Positions 39,743-51,750 of a DNA stretch of 64,000 nucleotides are shown here, piece after piece (position 1 is the stretch's first letter; each line of letters opens with the position of its first letter). A program made the position numbers and the translations under genes. The notes below the pieces were generated by a model. The model ran no database searches and had not been told where the DNA came from. It saw only the letters and a list, made by a program, of their open reading frames with translations. The DNA comes from Bradyrhizobiaceae bacterium (GTDB taxonomy: Bacteria > Pseudomonadota > Alphaproteobacteria > Rhizobiales > Xanthobacteraceae): NCBI GenBank assembly GCA_020853885.1, contig JADYXZ010000006.1:118775-182774 (forward strand), read 5' to 3'.

Positions 39743-41715
39743 TCGCCGAGCTCTCCCACTATGCGCTGGTGCTGGCGCTCGCGCTGGCGATCATGCAGGC
39801 GGTGCTTCCGCTCTGGGGTGCGGCAAAGAACGACGCGACGCTGATGGGCGTGGCCGAGCCGGTCGCGATCGCAAACTTCGCCTTCGTCGCGCTCGCCTTT
39901 GCCGGGCTCACGGCGCTCTATATCGGTTCCGACTTCTCGGTGACGAACGTCTTCGAGAACTCGCACTCGGCAAAGCCGCTCATCTACAAGATCACCGGCG
40001 TATGGGGGAACCACGAAGGCTCCATGCTGCTCTGGGTCCTCGTGCTGGCGTTGTTCTCCGCGTTCGTCGCCGCCTTCGGCGGCAATCTGCCCGCGCGCCT
40101 GCGCGCCAACGCGCTCGGCGTGCAGGGCCTGATCGCAACCGCCTTCCTGCTCTTTATTCTGACGACATCGAATCCGTTCCTGCGGCTCGAGCCTGCGCCG
40201 GCCGAGGGCCGCGACCTCAACCCGATCCTGCAGGACCTCGGCCTCGCCATTCACCCGCCGCTTCTTTATCTCGGCTATGTCGGCTTCTCGATCTCGTTTG
40301 CGTTTGCGGTGGCGGCCCTCCTCGAAGGCAAGATCGATGCCGCCTGGGCGCGCTGGGTGCGTCCGTGGACGCTTGCCGCCTGGGTGTTTCTCACCCTCGG
40401 CATCGCCATGGGCTCCTATTGGGCCTACTACGAGCTCGGCTGGGGCGGCTTCTGGTTCTGGGACCCGGTGGAGAACGCCTCCGTCCTGCCGTGGCTCACC
40501 GGCACCGCGCTCCTGCATTCGGCGCTCGTCGTGGAGAAGCGCGACGCGCTGAAGATCTGGACGGTGCTGCTCGCGATCCTCGCCTTTTCGCTGTCGCTGC
40601 TCGGCACCTTCCTCGTGCGCTCGGGCGTGCTCACGTCGGTGCACGCCTTCGCTACCGATCCAACCCGCGGTGTTTTCATTCTGGCGATCCTCGCCTTCTT
40701 CATCGGCGGCTCGCTTGCGCTGTTTGCCTGGCGCGCGCCCGAGCTGAAGCCGGGCGGCATCTTCGCGCCGGTCTCGCGCGAAGGCGCGCTTATCCTGAAC
40801 AATCTGCTGCTGACCGCGGCCGCCGCGACCGTGCTCACCGGCACGCTCTATCCTCTGGCGCTCGAGGCGCTCACCGGCGAGAAGATTTCCGTCGGCGCGC
40901 CCTTCTTCAACCGCACGGTGGGGCCGCTGATGCTGCTCCTGCTCGTGCTCATGCCGGCCGGTCCCTTGCTCGCCTGGAAGCGCGGTGACGCGCTTGGCGC
41001 GGCGCAGCGCCTCGTCCTCGCGGGCGGGATCGCGCTGGCTGCCGTAATCCTGCTCTACATCACGGCGGGCGGAAGCCTGATGGCGGCGATCAGCTTGTTC
41101 GTCGCCGTTTTTGCCATTGCCGGGGCGATCACGGAGTTTGCCGAGCGCATCCAGCTCTTCCGCGTCTCCGCCGGAGAATTGTTCTCGCGCGCGATCGGCC
41201 TGCCGCGCGCCGCCTATGGCAGCATCTTCGCGCATGCAGGCATCGGCCTCGCGCTCCTCGGCATCGTCGCCGAGAGCAACTGGAGCACGGAGCGCATCGT
41301 CGCGCTCAAGCCCGGCGACCAGGTCTCGATTGCGAGCTTCAATCTCGGCTACACCGGCATCGGCCGGCGCGAAGGCCCGAACTGGATCGAGGACGTCGGC
41401 CGCTTCGAAGTGCGCCGCGGCGGCACGCTCGTCGCGGTCGCCGAGCCGGCGAAGCGCGTCTATGTCGCGCGCGGCATGCCGACTACCGAAGCATCGATCC
41501 ACACCTTCGGCCTCGGCCAGCTCTACGTGACGATCAACGATCCGGAGCAGGGCGGCGGCGTTTCCGCGCGCATCTACTGGAAGCCGCTCGTGCTCCTGAT
41601 CTGGCTCGGGCCGGTGCTGATGGCGGTCGGCGGCGTGCTGTCCCTGTCCGACCGGCGCCTGCGCATAGGCGCCCCGCGCCGTGCGGCGCGCGCTGCCGTT
41701 GCGCCGGCGGAGTAA
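39739..41715 (+). CDS. ccmF: heme lyase subunit CcmF (CycK)
   Basis: A 658-residue membrane protein with about 15 hydrophobic segments. The tryptophan-rich heme-handling motif is [19 protein letters not shown] near residues 235-253, preceded by [11 protein letters not shown]. The start is a GTG overlapping the ccmE stop. The C-terminal [17 protein letters not shown] is the usual cytoplasmic tail. Confidence 0.96.
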   Translation: MIAELSHYALVLALALAIMQAVLPLWGAAKNDATLMGVAEPVAIANFAFVALAFAGLTALYIGSDFSVTNVFENSHSAKPLIYKITGVWGNHEGSMLLWVLVLALFSAFVAAFGGNLPARLRANALGVQGLIATAFLLFILTTSNPFLRLEPAPAEGRDLNPILQDLGLAIHPPLLYLGYVGFSISFAFAVAALLEGKIDAAWARWVRPWTLAAWVFLTLGIAMGSYWAYYELGWGGFWFWDPVENASVLPWLTGTALLHSALVVEKRDALKIWTVLLAILAFSLSLLGTFLVRSGVLTSVHAFATDPTRGVFILAILAFFIGGSLALFAWRAPELKPGGIFAPVSREGALILNNLLLTAAAATVLTGTLYPLALEALTGEKISVGAPFFNRTVGPLMLLLLVLMPAGPLLAWKRGDALGAAQRLVLAGGIALAAVILLYITAGGSLMAAISLFVAVFAIAGAITEFAERIQLFRVSAGELFSRAIGLPRAAYGSIFAHAGIGLALLGIVAESNWSTERIVALKPGDQVSIASFNLGYTGIGRREGPNWIEDVGRFEVRRGGTLVAVAEPAKRVYVARGMPTTEASIHTFGLGQLYVTINDPEQGGGVSARIYWKPLVLLIWLGPVLMAVGGVLSLSDRRLRIGAPRRAARAAVAPAE

Positions 41716-41735
41716 GAATTATGTTCGGACCATGT

Positions 41736-41859
41736 GCCCTCATCCTTCGAGACGCCCGCCTGCGGCGGGCTCCTCAGGATGAGGGCATATTTGCCTCATG
41801 CCTAAATCCGCCTCATGGTGAGGAGCCGGGCGAAGCCCGGCGTCTCGAACCATGAGGCG
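41736..41859. repeat. CCTCATCCTTCGAGACG-type palindromic repeats (pair)
   Basis: Units 41736-41786 and 41809-41859 (CGCCTCATGG / CCATGAGGCG). The second contains the start codon of ccmH. Confidence 0.85.
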
Positions 41860-42337
41860 GCCCCTTCATGGCATTGCGCTCCACGTAGCAGCGCTCGCAT
41901 TTGCATTCGCGACTGCTTTGGGCGCCGCGCTCGCCCTCGAGCCCGGCGAGATGCTGAAGGACTCCGCGCTCGAAGCGCGCGCCCGCGCGCTCACGAAGAC
42001 GCTGCGTTGCATGGTCTGCCAGAACGAATCGATCGACGATTCCAACGCGCCGCTCGCCCGCGACCTGCGCGTGCTCGTGCGCGAGCGCGTGGCCGCCGGC
42101 GACAGCGACGCGCAAGTGCGGGAGTTCCTCGTCGCCCGCTACGGCGAGTTCATCCTGCTGGAACCGCGCTTTGGCGCGCGGACCTTGCTGCTGTGGGGCG
42201 TGCCGGTTCTGGTGATCGTGCTTGGCGGTCTCGGCGTCGCACTCGCCATTCGCGCGAAACGGCCCGCGCCCGCGCCGCTGAGCGAGGAGGAACAGCGCCG
42301 CCTCGCCGCAATCCTCAACGAAAACAAGAAGCTGTGA
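41852..42337 (+). CDS. ccmH: cytochrome c maturation thioreductase CcmH (CycL)
   Basis: A 161-residue protein. A signal-type hydrophobic segment (residues 8-29), then the periplasmic domain with LRCMVCQNESIDDSNAPLARDLR (Cys53, Cys56), which reduces the apocytochrome CxxCH thiols. A C-terminal membrane helix lies at about 112-134. The only in-frame start before the mature part is the ATG at 41852, inside the palindromic repeat, so residues 1-3 come from the repeat. The repeat pair separates it from ccmF, unlike the tight spacing of the first three genes. Confidence 0.92.
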   Translation: MRRPLHGIALHVAALAFAFATALGAALALEPGEMLKDSALEARARALTKTLRCMVCQNESIDDSNAPLARDLRVLVRERVAAGDSDAQVREFLVARYGEFILLEPRFGARTLLLWGVPVLVIVLGGLGVALAIRAKRPAPAPLSEEEQRRLAAILNENKKL

Positions 42338-42452
42338 AGAGGCGCGACCTTACGAACTTGTAATCATCCGGAGAGAGCGTCGTAAGGGGGCGCCTCCTAT
42401 ATGTCTTCGCGAGCCTCGATACAGGCAATCGGATTTCAATGCGGAGACGCAA

Positions 42453-43985
42453 ATGAACAGGGAAGAAAACACCACGAAGCCGGCCGGTATCCTTCGCCGC
42501 CGCCGGTCAGCGCTTCTGGCGGGCGTCCTTGCCGTCGCGGTCACCGGCTTTGCCGCCGGCCAGATCGTGCCGCAGGTATTCTCGCCCGCCATCGCCCAGA
42601 TCACCACCGACCGCCCCGCCACGCAGATGTCGTTTGCCGACGTCGTCGAGCGCGTGAGTCCGGCGGTCGTCAGCGTGCGCGTCAAGCTCGACGAGCCGCG
42701 CGTCACCACCAACCGCGACGGCATGGAGCGCTTCGGCCGCGAAAACCTCCCGCCGCAGGTCGAGGAATTCTTCAAGCGCTTCTTCGGCGACCGCGCGCCC
42801 GATTTCCGCCCCGGCCCCGGTCCGCGCCGCCGCGCGCAGGGGCAGGGCTCCGGCTTCTTCATCTCGGCTGACGGCTATGTCGTGACCAACAACCACGTGG
42901 TCGACAAGTCGAGCGAGGTCGAAATCACCACGAACGACGGCAAGACCTACGCCGCCAAGGTCGTCGGCACCGACCCGCGCACCGACATCGCGCTGCTCAA
43001 GGTCGAGGGCCGCAACGACTTCCCGTGGGTCAAGTTCAGCGCCGGTGCGCCGCGCGTCGGCGACTGGGTGCTCGCGGTCGGCAATCCCTTCGGCCTCGGC
43101 GGCACCGTGACGGCCGGCATCGTGTCCGCCCGCGGCCGCGATATCGGCGCCAACACCTATGACGACTTCATCCAGATCGACGCCGCGGTGAACCGCGGCA
43201 ACTCCGGCGGCCCGACGTTCAACCTCGCCGGCGAAGTGATCGGTGTGAACACCGCGATCGTGTCGCCGTCGGGCGGCAATGTCGGCATCGCCTTCGCCAT
43301 CCCGGCCGAGAGCGTGAACCGCATCGTGCAGGAGCTCAAGGAAACCGGAACGGTCACGCGCGGTTATGTCGGCGTGCAGATCCAGCCGGTCACCAAGGAA
43401 ATCGCCGACAGCCTCGGGCTGAAGGAGCAGGGCGGTGCGCTGGTTGCCGACGTACAGCCCAATACCCCCGCGGCCAAGGCCGGCATCAAGGTCGGCGACG
43501 CGATCCTGTCCGTCGACGGCGAACGTCTCAAGGATGCCCGCGATCTGTCGCGCCGCGTCGCGGCGAAGCAGCCGGGCGCCAGCGTCAAGCTGCAGGTCTT
43601 GCGTGACGGCAAGGAGCAGACCATCTCTGTGACGCTTGCCAAGCTGCCGGACCAGGTGCAGGCGTCCAAGCAGCCCGACCAGGGCAAGGATGATGACACC
43701 GGCGATACGCGGCTTGGCCTGACGCTCGCACCGGCGGGTTCCGTGGCCGGCGCCGGCAGCGAAGGCGTCGTCATCACCGAGGTCGATCCGAGCGGCCCCG
43801 CCGCCGAGCGCGGCATGCAGTCGGGCGATGTCATTCTGGAGGTCGGCGGGAAGAAAGTTGCGACCCCCGCCGACGTTCGCGAGGCGATTGCCGCCGCGCG
43901 CAAGGAGAACAAGGCCAACGTGCTCGTGCGGGTAAAACGGGAGGACACCTCCCGGTTCGTCACCCTGCCGGTCGCACGCGGCTGA
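42453..43985 (+). CDS. degP: periplasmic Deg-family (HtrA) serine protease
   Basis: A 510-residue Do-like protease. The signal/anchor helix is at residues 20-40. The triad is His148 (TNNHVVD), Asp178 (PRTDIALLK) and Ser251 (RGNSGGPTF). Two PDZ domains follow (about 300-390 and 410-505). It degrades misfolded periplasmic proteins. The two-component genes downstream are a common partner in this order and may sense envelope stress. Whether it is closest to DegP, DegQ or MucD is not resolved. Confidence 0.93.
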   Translation: MNREENTTKPAGILRRRRSALLAGVLAVAVTGFAAGQIVPQVFSPAIAQITTDRPATQMSFADVVERVSPAVVSVRVKLDEPRVTTNRDGMERFGRENLPPQVEEFFKRFFGDRAPDFRPGPGPRRRAQGQGSGFFISADGYVVTNNHVVDKSSEVEITTNDGKTYAAKVVGTDPRTDIALLKVEGRNDFPWVKFSAGAPRVGDWVLAVGNPFGLGGTVTAGIVSARGRDIGANTYDDFIQIDAAVNRGNSGGPTFNLAGEVIGVNTAIVSPSGGNVGIAFAIPAESVNRIVQELKETGTVTRGYVGVQIQPVTKEIADSLGLKEQGGALVADVQPNTPAAKAGIKVGDAILSVDGERLKDARDLSRRVAAKQPGASVKLQVLRDGKEQTISVTLAKLPDQVQASKQPDQGKDDDTGDTRLGLTLAPAGSVAGAGSEGVVITEVDPSGPAAERGMQSGDVILEVGGKKVATPADVREAIAAARKENKANVLVRVKREDTSRFVTLPVARG

Positions 43986-44036
43986 GCTAGGGACCTGGTG
44001 GCGGCCCCGTCGCCCCCTGCCGTCGCCAGTCTCCCG

Positions 44037-44065
44037 GGGCGGGAGGCCTAAACAGCCTCCCGCCC
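44037..44065 (+). terminator. 11-bp hairpin between deg gene and regulator
   Basis: GGGCGGGAGGC (44037-44047) pairs with GCCTCCCGCCC (44055-44065). Only a weak T-run (ATCTTTG) follows, so partial read-through to the regulator is likely. Confidence 0.5.
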
Positions 44066-44146
44066 GATCTTTGTCCGGACTTCATTGGAGGCCCGAACTT
44101 GCGCAATAGTGCTTCGGCGAATCCCCTCTCTGCCGGATGGGCCCCG

Positions 44147-44827
44147 ATGCGCCTACTGATCGTCGAGGACGACCTCGAAGCCGCCGAGTACCTGCGCAAG
44201 GCGCTGCGTGAAGCCGGCCACGTGGCCGAGCTCGCCCGCGACGGCGAGGAGGGGCTGCATGCCGCGATCGACGGCGAGTTCGACGTGCTGGTCGTCGACC
44301 GCATGCTGCCGAAGCGGGAAGGACTCTCGCTCATCTCCGAGCTGCGCGCACGCGGCGACACAACGCCGGTGCTGATCCTCTCCGCCCTCGGTCAGGTCGA
44401 CGACCGCGTGACCGGCCTGCGTGCCGGCGGCGACGACTATCTCACCAAGCCCTATGCCTTTTCCGAGCTGCTCGCCCGCGTCGAGGCGCTGAGCCGGCGC
44501 ACCGCGCCGCAGGCCGCCGACACGCTCTATCGCGTCGGCGATCTCGATCTCGACCGGCTGTCGCACCGTGTCACCCGCGGCGGCAAGGAAATCCCCCTCC
44601 AACCCCGCGAATTCCGCCTGCTCGAATATCTCATGCGGCACGCCGGGCAGGTGGTCACCCGCACCATGCTGCTGGAAAACGTGTGGGACTACCATTTCGA
44701 TCCGCAGACCAACGTGATCGACGTGCATGTCTCGCGGTTGCGCTCGAAGATCGATAAGGGATTCGATCGCGCGCTGCTCCATACTGTGCGCGGCGCGGGA
44801 TACATGATCCGTGACGGCGCTCGGTAA
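44147..44827 (+). CDS. OmpR-family response regulator
   Basis: A 226-residue regulator: receiver domain with EDD, phospho-acceptor Asp51 (VVDRMLP) and Lys in LTKPYAFSE; winged helix with DYHFDPQTNVIDVHVSRLRSKI. I use the ATG at 44147 because the protein then begins MRLLIVEDD. A TTG at 44099 with GGAGG nine bases upstream would add 16 residues and cannot be excluded. It is followed by its kinase with a 17-base overlap. Confidence 0.92.
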   Translation: MRLLIVEDDLEAAEYLRKALREAGHVAELARDGEEGLHAAIDGEFDVLVVDRMLPKREGLSLISELRARGDTTPVLILSALGQVDDRVTGLRAGGDDYLTKPYAFSELLARVEALSRRTAPQAADTLYRVGDLDLDRLSHRVTRGGKEIPLQPREFRLLEYLMRHAGQVVTRTMLLENVWDYHFDPQTNVIDVHVSRLRSKIDKGFDRALLHTVRGAGYMIRDGAR

Positions 44828-46202
44828 GCTCGTCCGCACGACGGCGTTCAAGATCATCGCCGTCTATCTGATCGTTTTCGCCCTGTTCGCGGCGGGCGTC
44901 ATCGCCTATCTCGCCCGCCACACGCAGCAGCTCGTCGTCTCGCAGATCACCGAGACCGTCGACGCGGAAATGCGCAGCCTGCAGGAAGAATTCACCGTCG
45001 GCGGCATCAACCGGCTGGTCGACGTGGTCGAGGCGCGCGCGCAGCAGCCGGGCTCCAATCTCTATCTCGTGACGACCTTTGCCGGCGCGGCGATCGTCGG
45101 CAACGTGGAAGTGCCGAACGAGACGCTCGGCCGGCCCGGCTGGTCGGAGATCTCCTATCGCCGCGCCGAAGATCCCGACGATCGGCACGTGAGCCGCGCG
45201 CTCGTGCGCGTATCCGTCCTGCCCGGCGGCTTCCGCCTGCTGGTCGGCCGCGACTTCGAGGAGCGCGACCGGCTCCGGCAGATCCTTGCAAAGCCGGCGC
45301 GCTGGGCGGTGGTGTTTCTCGTCATCCTCGGCGTCGGCGGCGGCCTGTTCATCGCGCGCCGCGTGCTGAAGCGCATCGACGCGATGACGGAGACGAGCGA
45401 CCGCATCATGGCGGGCGATCTGTCCGGACGTTTGCCCGTTGCCGGCTCCGGCGACGAGTTCGACCGGCTCGCCAACAGCCTCAACGCGATGCTCGAACGC
45501 ATCGAGGGGCTGATGACCGGCGTCAAGCAGGTCTCCGACAACATCGCCCACGATCTCAAGACCCCGCTCACGCGCCTGCGCAACCAGGCGGAAGAGGCGC
45601 TGCGTGCGAGCAAGAGCGAAGCGGATTACCGCGCAGCACTCGAAGCGACGATCGAGGAATCCGACGCGCTGATCCGCACCTTCGATGCGCTCCTGATGAT
45701 CTCGCGTGCCGAGGCCGGCGAGGTGCGCACCCACATGGCCGATTTCGACGCCGCCGACGTGGCGAACAGCGTCGGCGAGCTCTATGAGCCGCTCGCCGAG
45801 GAGAAGGGGCTGAAGTTCGTGGTCGAGGCCGAGCCGCCGCTGCCCTGTCACGGCAACCGCGAATTGATCGGCCAGGCGCTCGCCAATCTTGTGGACAACG
45901 CCATCAAGCACGGCGAGCCGGTGACGCCGGGAATAGCCGGCGAAGTCCGCGTCCATGCCCGGGCGGCGGGCGGGCGCATCCTGCTCACGGTCGCCGACCG
46001 CGGACCGGGCATCCCCGACGGCGAGCGGCGCCACGTGCTGGAGCGCTTTGTGCGGCTGGAGGCGAGCCGCTCGCGGCCGGGCGCAGGGCTCGGGCTTTCG
46101 CTGGCCGCGGCTGTTGCCCGCCTGCACGGCGGGGAGCTGCTCCTCGAAGACAATAATCCGGGCCTCCGGGCCACCCTCGCGATTCCCGTCCCGGCGCGTT
46201 AA
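44811..46202 (+). CDS. sensor histidine kinase
   Basis: A 463-residue kinase starting with GTG. Membrane helices at 13-34 and 164-183 enclose the periplasmic sensor. HAMP (RRVLKRIDAMTETSDRIMAGDL), H box with His247 in NIAHDLKTPLTRL, N box NLVDNAIKHG and G box GAGLGLSLAAAVARLHGG. Partner of the regulator upstream. glnE begins 11 bases after its stop, so the three may be transcribed together. Confidence 0.92.
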   Translation: MTALGKLVRTTAFKIIAVYLIVFALFAAGVIAYLARHTQQLVVSQITETVDAEMRSLQEEFTVGGINRLVDVVEARAQQPGSNLYLVTTFAGAAIVGNVEVPNETLGRPGWSEISYRRAEDPDDRHVSRALVRVSVLPGGFRLLVGRDFEERDRLRQILAKPARWAVVFLVILGVGGGLFIARRVLKRIDAMTETSDRIMAGDLSGRLPVAGSGDEFDRLANSLNAMLERIEGLMTGVKQVSDNIAHDLKTPLTRLRNQAEEALRASKSEADYRAALEATIEESDALIRTFDALLMISRAEAGEVRTHMADFDAADVANSVGELYEPLAEEKGLKFVVEAEPPLPCHGNRELIGQALANLVDNAIKHGEPVTPGIAGEVRVHARAAGGRILLTVADRGPGIPDGERRHVLERFVRLEASRSRPGAGLGLSLAAAVARLHGGELLLEDNNPGLRATLAIPVPAR

Positions 46203-46212
46203 GCATCGGCGG

Positions 46213-49173
46213 ATGGCGCCGAGAAAAGAGACAGAGCCGCCGGCACCCGGGGGGCTTGCCGCTCGCATCCGCGAGGTCCCGCAGCTTTCCGCCCCCGCGG
46301 AAGCACGCGAGCGCATTGCCGATTTGCTCGGCGGCAAGACGGCAGCCGGTATTCAGGCACTGCTCGCGCCGAAATCCCCGGTCCGCGCCCTGATCGAGGG
46401 GATCGCCGACGGTTCGCCTTTCCTCTGGGAGATCGCGCGCGCCGATCCCGCGGCGCTTGTGCTGCTGCTCGACGCAGCGCCGGAAGCAAGCCTCGCGCGC
46501 ATCATCGCCGATGCGAAGAAGGCGGTCCTCGCCGCCAGGTCGATCGACGAGGCGATGCGCGCATTGCGCAGGATGCGCCGCGAGGCCGCGCTCCTGATCG
46601 CGCTCTGCGACATCGGCGGCGTGTGGCCGGTCGGGCAGGTGACGCATGCGCTGACCGGGATCGCCGACACGGCCGTGACGGGAGCGGCCGATTTTCTCCT
46701 GTTGCAGGCGCACCGCGCCGGAAAGATCCGCCTCGCCGATCCGGTGCGGCCGGGCGAGGGCTCCGGCTATTTCCTGCTCGGCATGGGCAAGCTCGGCGCC
46801 TTCGAGCTGAACTATTCGAGCGACATCGACCTGATCGTCCTCTACGACCGCGATGCGCCGCTCGAGCGCGGGCTCGAGCCGTCGTCGTTCTTCGTGCGGG
46901 TCACGCGCGACCTCGTGCGTATGCTGCAGGAACGGACGCCGGACGGCTACGTCTTCCGCGTCGATCTCCGCCTGCGTCCCGATCCCGGCTCGACACAGAT
47001 CGCCGTCGCGACCGACGCCGCGCTCAGCTACTACGAGCACGTCGGCCAGACTTGGGAGCGCGCCGCCATGATCAAGGCGCGCGTGATCGCCGGCGATCAG
47101 GCGGCCGGCGAGAAATTCCTGCAGGAGCTTTCGCCTTTCGTCTGGCGCCGCTACCTCGACCACGCGGCGATTGCCGACGTGCACGACATGAAGCGGCAGA
47201 TGCACGCCTTCCGCGGTCACGAGGAGATCGCCGTCGAAGGCCACAACGTCAAGCTCGGCCGCGGCGGCATCCGCGAGATCGAATTCTTCGTGCAGACCCA
47301 GCAGTTGATCGCGGGCGGCCGCGCGCCCGGCCTGCGCGGCCGCGAGACGCTGCCGATGCTCGATGCGCTCTCCAAGGGGAAGTGGATCACCGGGGAGGCG
47401 CGCGACGAGCTGACCGCAGCCTATCTCTTCCTGCGCCGCGTCGAGCACCGCTTGCAGATGGTGGCCGACGAGCAGACCCACACGCTGCCGGAAGACCCGG
47501 CGGCGCTCGACCGCTTCGCAAGATTTTTCGGCGCCGGGAGCCGCGATGAATTTGCCGCCGTGCTTGTGCGCTATCTGCAGCGCGTCCAGTCGCACTACGG
47601 GAGCCTATTCGAGGATGCGCCCGCGCTCACCGGCATCGAGGGCAAGCTCGAGTTCCCGCCCGACGCCGACGACCGCGAGACCCTCGATACGTTGGCGCGT
47701 CTCGGCTACAAGGAGCCGCTTGCGGTGAGCACGATCGTCCGCGACTGGCTGAAGGGCGCGCACCGGCCGCTGCGCGCCGAGGCGGCGCAGGCCGATCTTG
47801 CGGCGATCATTCCCGCCCTCGTGGTGGCGCTCGGGCGCACCGGCAATGCCGATGCGGCCATCATCGCCGCCGACCGCTTCTTCTCGGCGCTTCCCGGGGC
47901 AGTGCGCCTGCTCGCGGCGCTGCGCACGCACCCCGCGCTGGTGCAGTTGCTCGCGACCATTCTCGGCACCGCGCCGCGGCTAAGCGAGATCGTGGCGCAG
48001 TCGCCTTCCGTGCTCGACGGCCTGCTCGATCCAGCGTTTTTCGGCGCGCCGCCTGGACAGGCCGTGCTGACGGAGCGGCTGGAGCAGATCCTCAAGCAGG
48101 CGACCACCGACGAGGAATTTCTCGATCTTACCCGCCGCTTCGGCCGCGAGCAGCAGGTGCTGATCGGCGTGCGCATTCTCTCCGGCACGATCCCGGCAAA
48201 CCGGGCGGGCGAGCTCTATGCGCGGCTCGCTGACATTCTGATCCGTGCGGTTCATCGCTGGGTCGCGGATCGCTTTGCGCAGACGCACGGCAGGCTGCGC
48301 AACGCCGAATCCGCCGTGCTCGCGCTCGGCAAGCTCGGCGGCGGCGAGATGACCGCGGGCTCCGACCTCGATCTCCTGCTGCTTTACGACTTCGACCCGG
48401 AGCACCCGGAATCCGACGGCGCGCGGCCGCTGCATGCAACCCAGTACTACGCGCGCTTCACCCAGCGGCTTGTCAGCGCGCTGACGACGCCGACGAATGC
48501 CGGCAAGCTCTACGATGTCGACCTGCGCCTGCGGCCGTCCGGCCGCGCCGGGCCGGTCGCGACCTCGCTCGAAAGCTTCCGCATCTATCAGCGCGAGGAG
48601 GCGTGGACCTGGGAGCACATGGCGCTGACGCGCGCCCGCGTTGTGTCCGCGTCACCCGGGTTCCGCGCCCGCGTCGAGCAGGAAATCCGCGACGTGCTCT
48701 GTACGCCGCGCGACCGTGGCATCGTCGCCCGCGACGCCATCGAGATGCGTGCGGCGATTGCGGAGGAGAAGCCCGACGACGACCGCTGGGACCTGAAATA
48801 TGCGAAGGGCGGGCTCGTCGATCTCGAGTTCATTGCGCAATTTCTCGTGCTCGCATACGCCGCGGACGCGCCGTCGATCATCAACACCAATACCGGCCGC
48901 GTGCTGGAGGCGGCGCAGGCGCGCAGGCTGATCGAGAAGGAAGACGCGGAGACTTTGCGCGCGGCCTTCACGCTCTATCACGACCTGACGCAGATCCTGC
49001 GACTTTGCCTCACGCGCAAGTTTGTGCCGGCGGAAGCGGGGCCGGGGCTGGTTTCGCTGCTCGCCCGCGCCGGCGAATTGCCGACCTTCGCCACCCTCGA
49101 CGCGCACCTGATCGAGACGCAGGCCAAGGTGCGGAAAAGTTTTGAAAAGATCGTCGGCGGCGCCGCGGGGTAG
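46213..49173 (+). CDS. glnE: glutamine synthetase adenylyltransferase/deadenylylase
   Basis: A 986-residue bifunctional enzyme. Two nucleotidyltransferase domains are visible: the N-terminal deadenylylase has GMGKLGAFELNYSSDIDLIVLYD (two Asp), the C-terminal adenylylase has LGKLGGGEMTAGSDLDLLLLYD. A helical GlnE-specific domain (HNVKLGRGGIREIEFFVQ) lies between. It switches glutamine synthetase off and on in response to PII. Full length. Start ATG 46213 is weakly supported by CGGCGG. Confidence 0.96.
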   Translation: MAPRKETEPPAPGGLAARIREVPQLSAPAEARERIADLLGGKTAAGIQALLAPKSPVRALIEGIADGSPFLWEIARADPAALVLLLDAAPEASLARIIADAKKAVLAARSIDEAMRALRRMRREAALLIALCDIGGVWPVGQVTHALTGIADTAVTGAADFLLLQAHRAGKIRLADPVRPGEGSGYFLLGMGKLGAFELNYSSDIDLIVLYDRDAPLERGLEPSSFFVRVTRDLVRMLQERTPDGYVFRVDLRLRPDPGSTQIAVATDAALSYYEHVGQTWERAAMIKARVIAGDQAAGEKFLQELSPFVWRRYLDHAAIADVHDMKRQMHAFRGHEEIAVEGHNVKLGRGGIREIEFFVQTQQLIAGGRAPGLRGRETLPMLDALSKGKWITGEARDELTAAYLFLRRVEHRLQMVADEQTHTLPEDPAALDRFARFFGAGSRDEFAAVLVRYLQRVQSHYGSLFEDAPALTGIEGKLEFPPDADDRETLDTLARLGYKEPLAVSTIVRDWLKGAHRPLRAEAAQADLAAIIPALVVALGRTGNADAAIIAADRFFSALPGAVRLLAALRTHPALVQLLATILGTAPRLSEIVAQSPSVLDGLLDPAFFGAPPGQAVLTERLEQILKQATTDEEFLDLTRRFGREQQVLIGVRILSGTIPANRAGELYARLADILIRAVHRWVADRFAQTHGRLRNAESAVLALGKLGGGEMTAGSDLDLLLLYDFDPEHPESDGARPLHATQYYARFTQRLVSALTTPTNAGKLYDVDLRLRPSGRAGPVATSLESFRIYQREEAWTWEHMALTRARVVSASPGFRARVEQEIRDVLCTPRDRGIVARDAIEMRAAIAEEKPDDDRWDLKYAKGGLVDLEFIAQFLVLAYAADAPSIINTNTGRVLEAAQARRLIEKEDAETLRAAFTLYHDLTQILRLCLTRKFVPAEAGPGLVSLLARAGELPTFATLDAHLIETQAKVRKSFEKIVGGAAG

Positions 49174-49195
49174 ATTTACGAGTGTCGCAATCACC

Positions 49196-49284
49196 CCGCT
49201 CGTCCTCGCGAAAGCGGGGACCCAGGGCAAATTGCTCGTCTGATCCTTGTCGCACTGGATTCCCGCTTGCGCGGGAATGAGCGG
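49196..49284. repeat. CCGCTCATTCCCGC-type palindromic repeat
   Basis: Arms CCCCGCTCGTCCTCGCGAAA and CGCTTGCGCGGGAATGAGCG, between the convergent glnE and kinase genes. Confidence 0.85.
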
Positions 49285-49298
49285 TCAAAGTTTGCGAA

Positions 49299-51602
<2,304 letters not shown>

Positions 51603-51750
51603 CGCCGGCCTCCTCATTCAGAGTCCAAAACGTCCCCGGAGGGATGTGCCGCATCTCCCCGAATCACCTTCATAAGAATCGATGTCGGGGTGATTTGTCC
51701 AGAGTCCCAGCGTAAAAAATCGGTTCCCGCGCGAACAAAGAGAGTCCGCA

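Noticed and set aside
39715..41502. A 595-codon minus-strand frame across ccmF
   Set aside because: Antisense of ccmF; composition is Arg/Glu/Gln-rich with no family resemblance.
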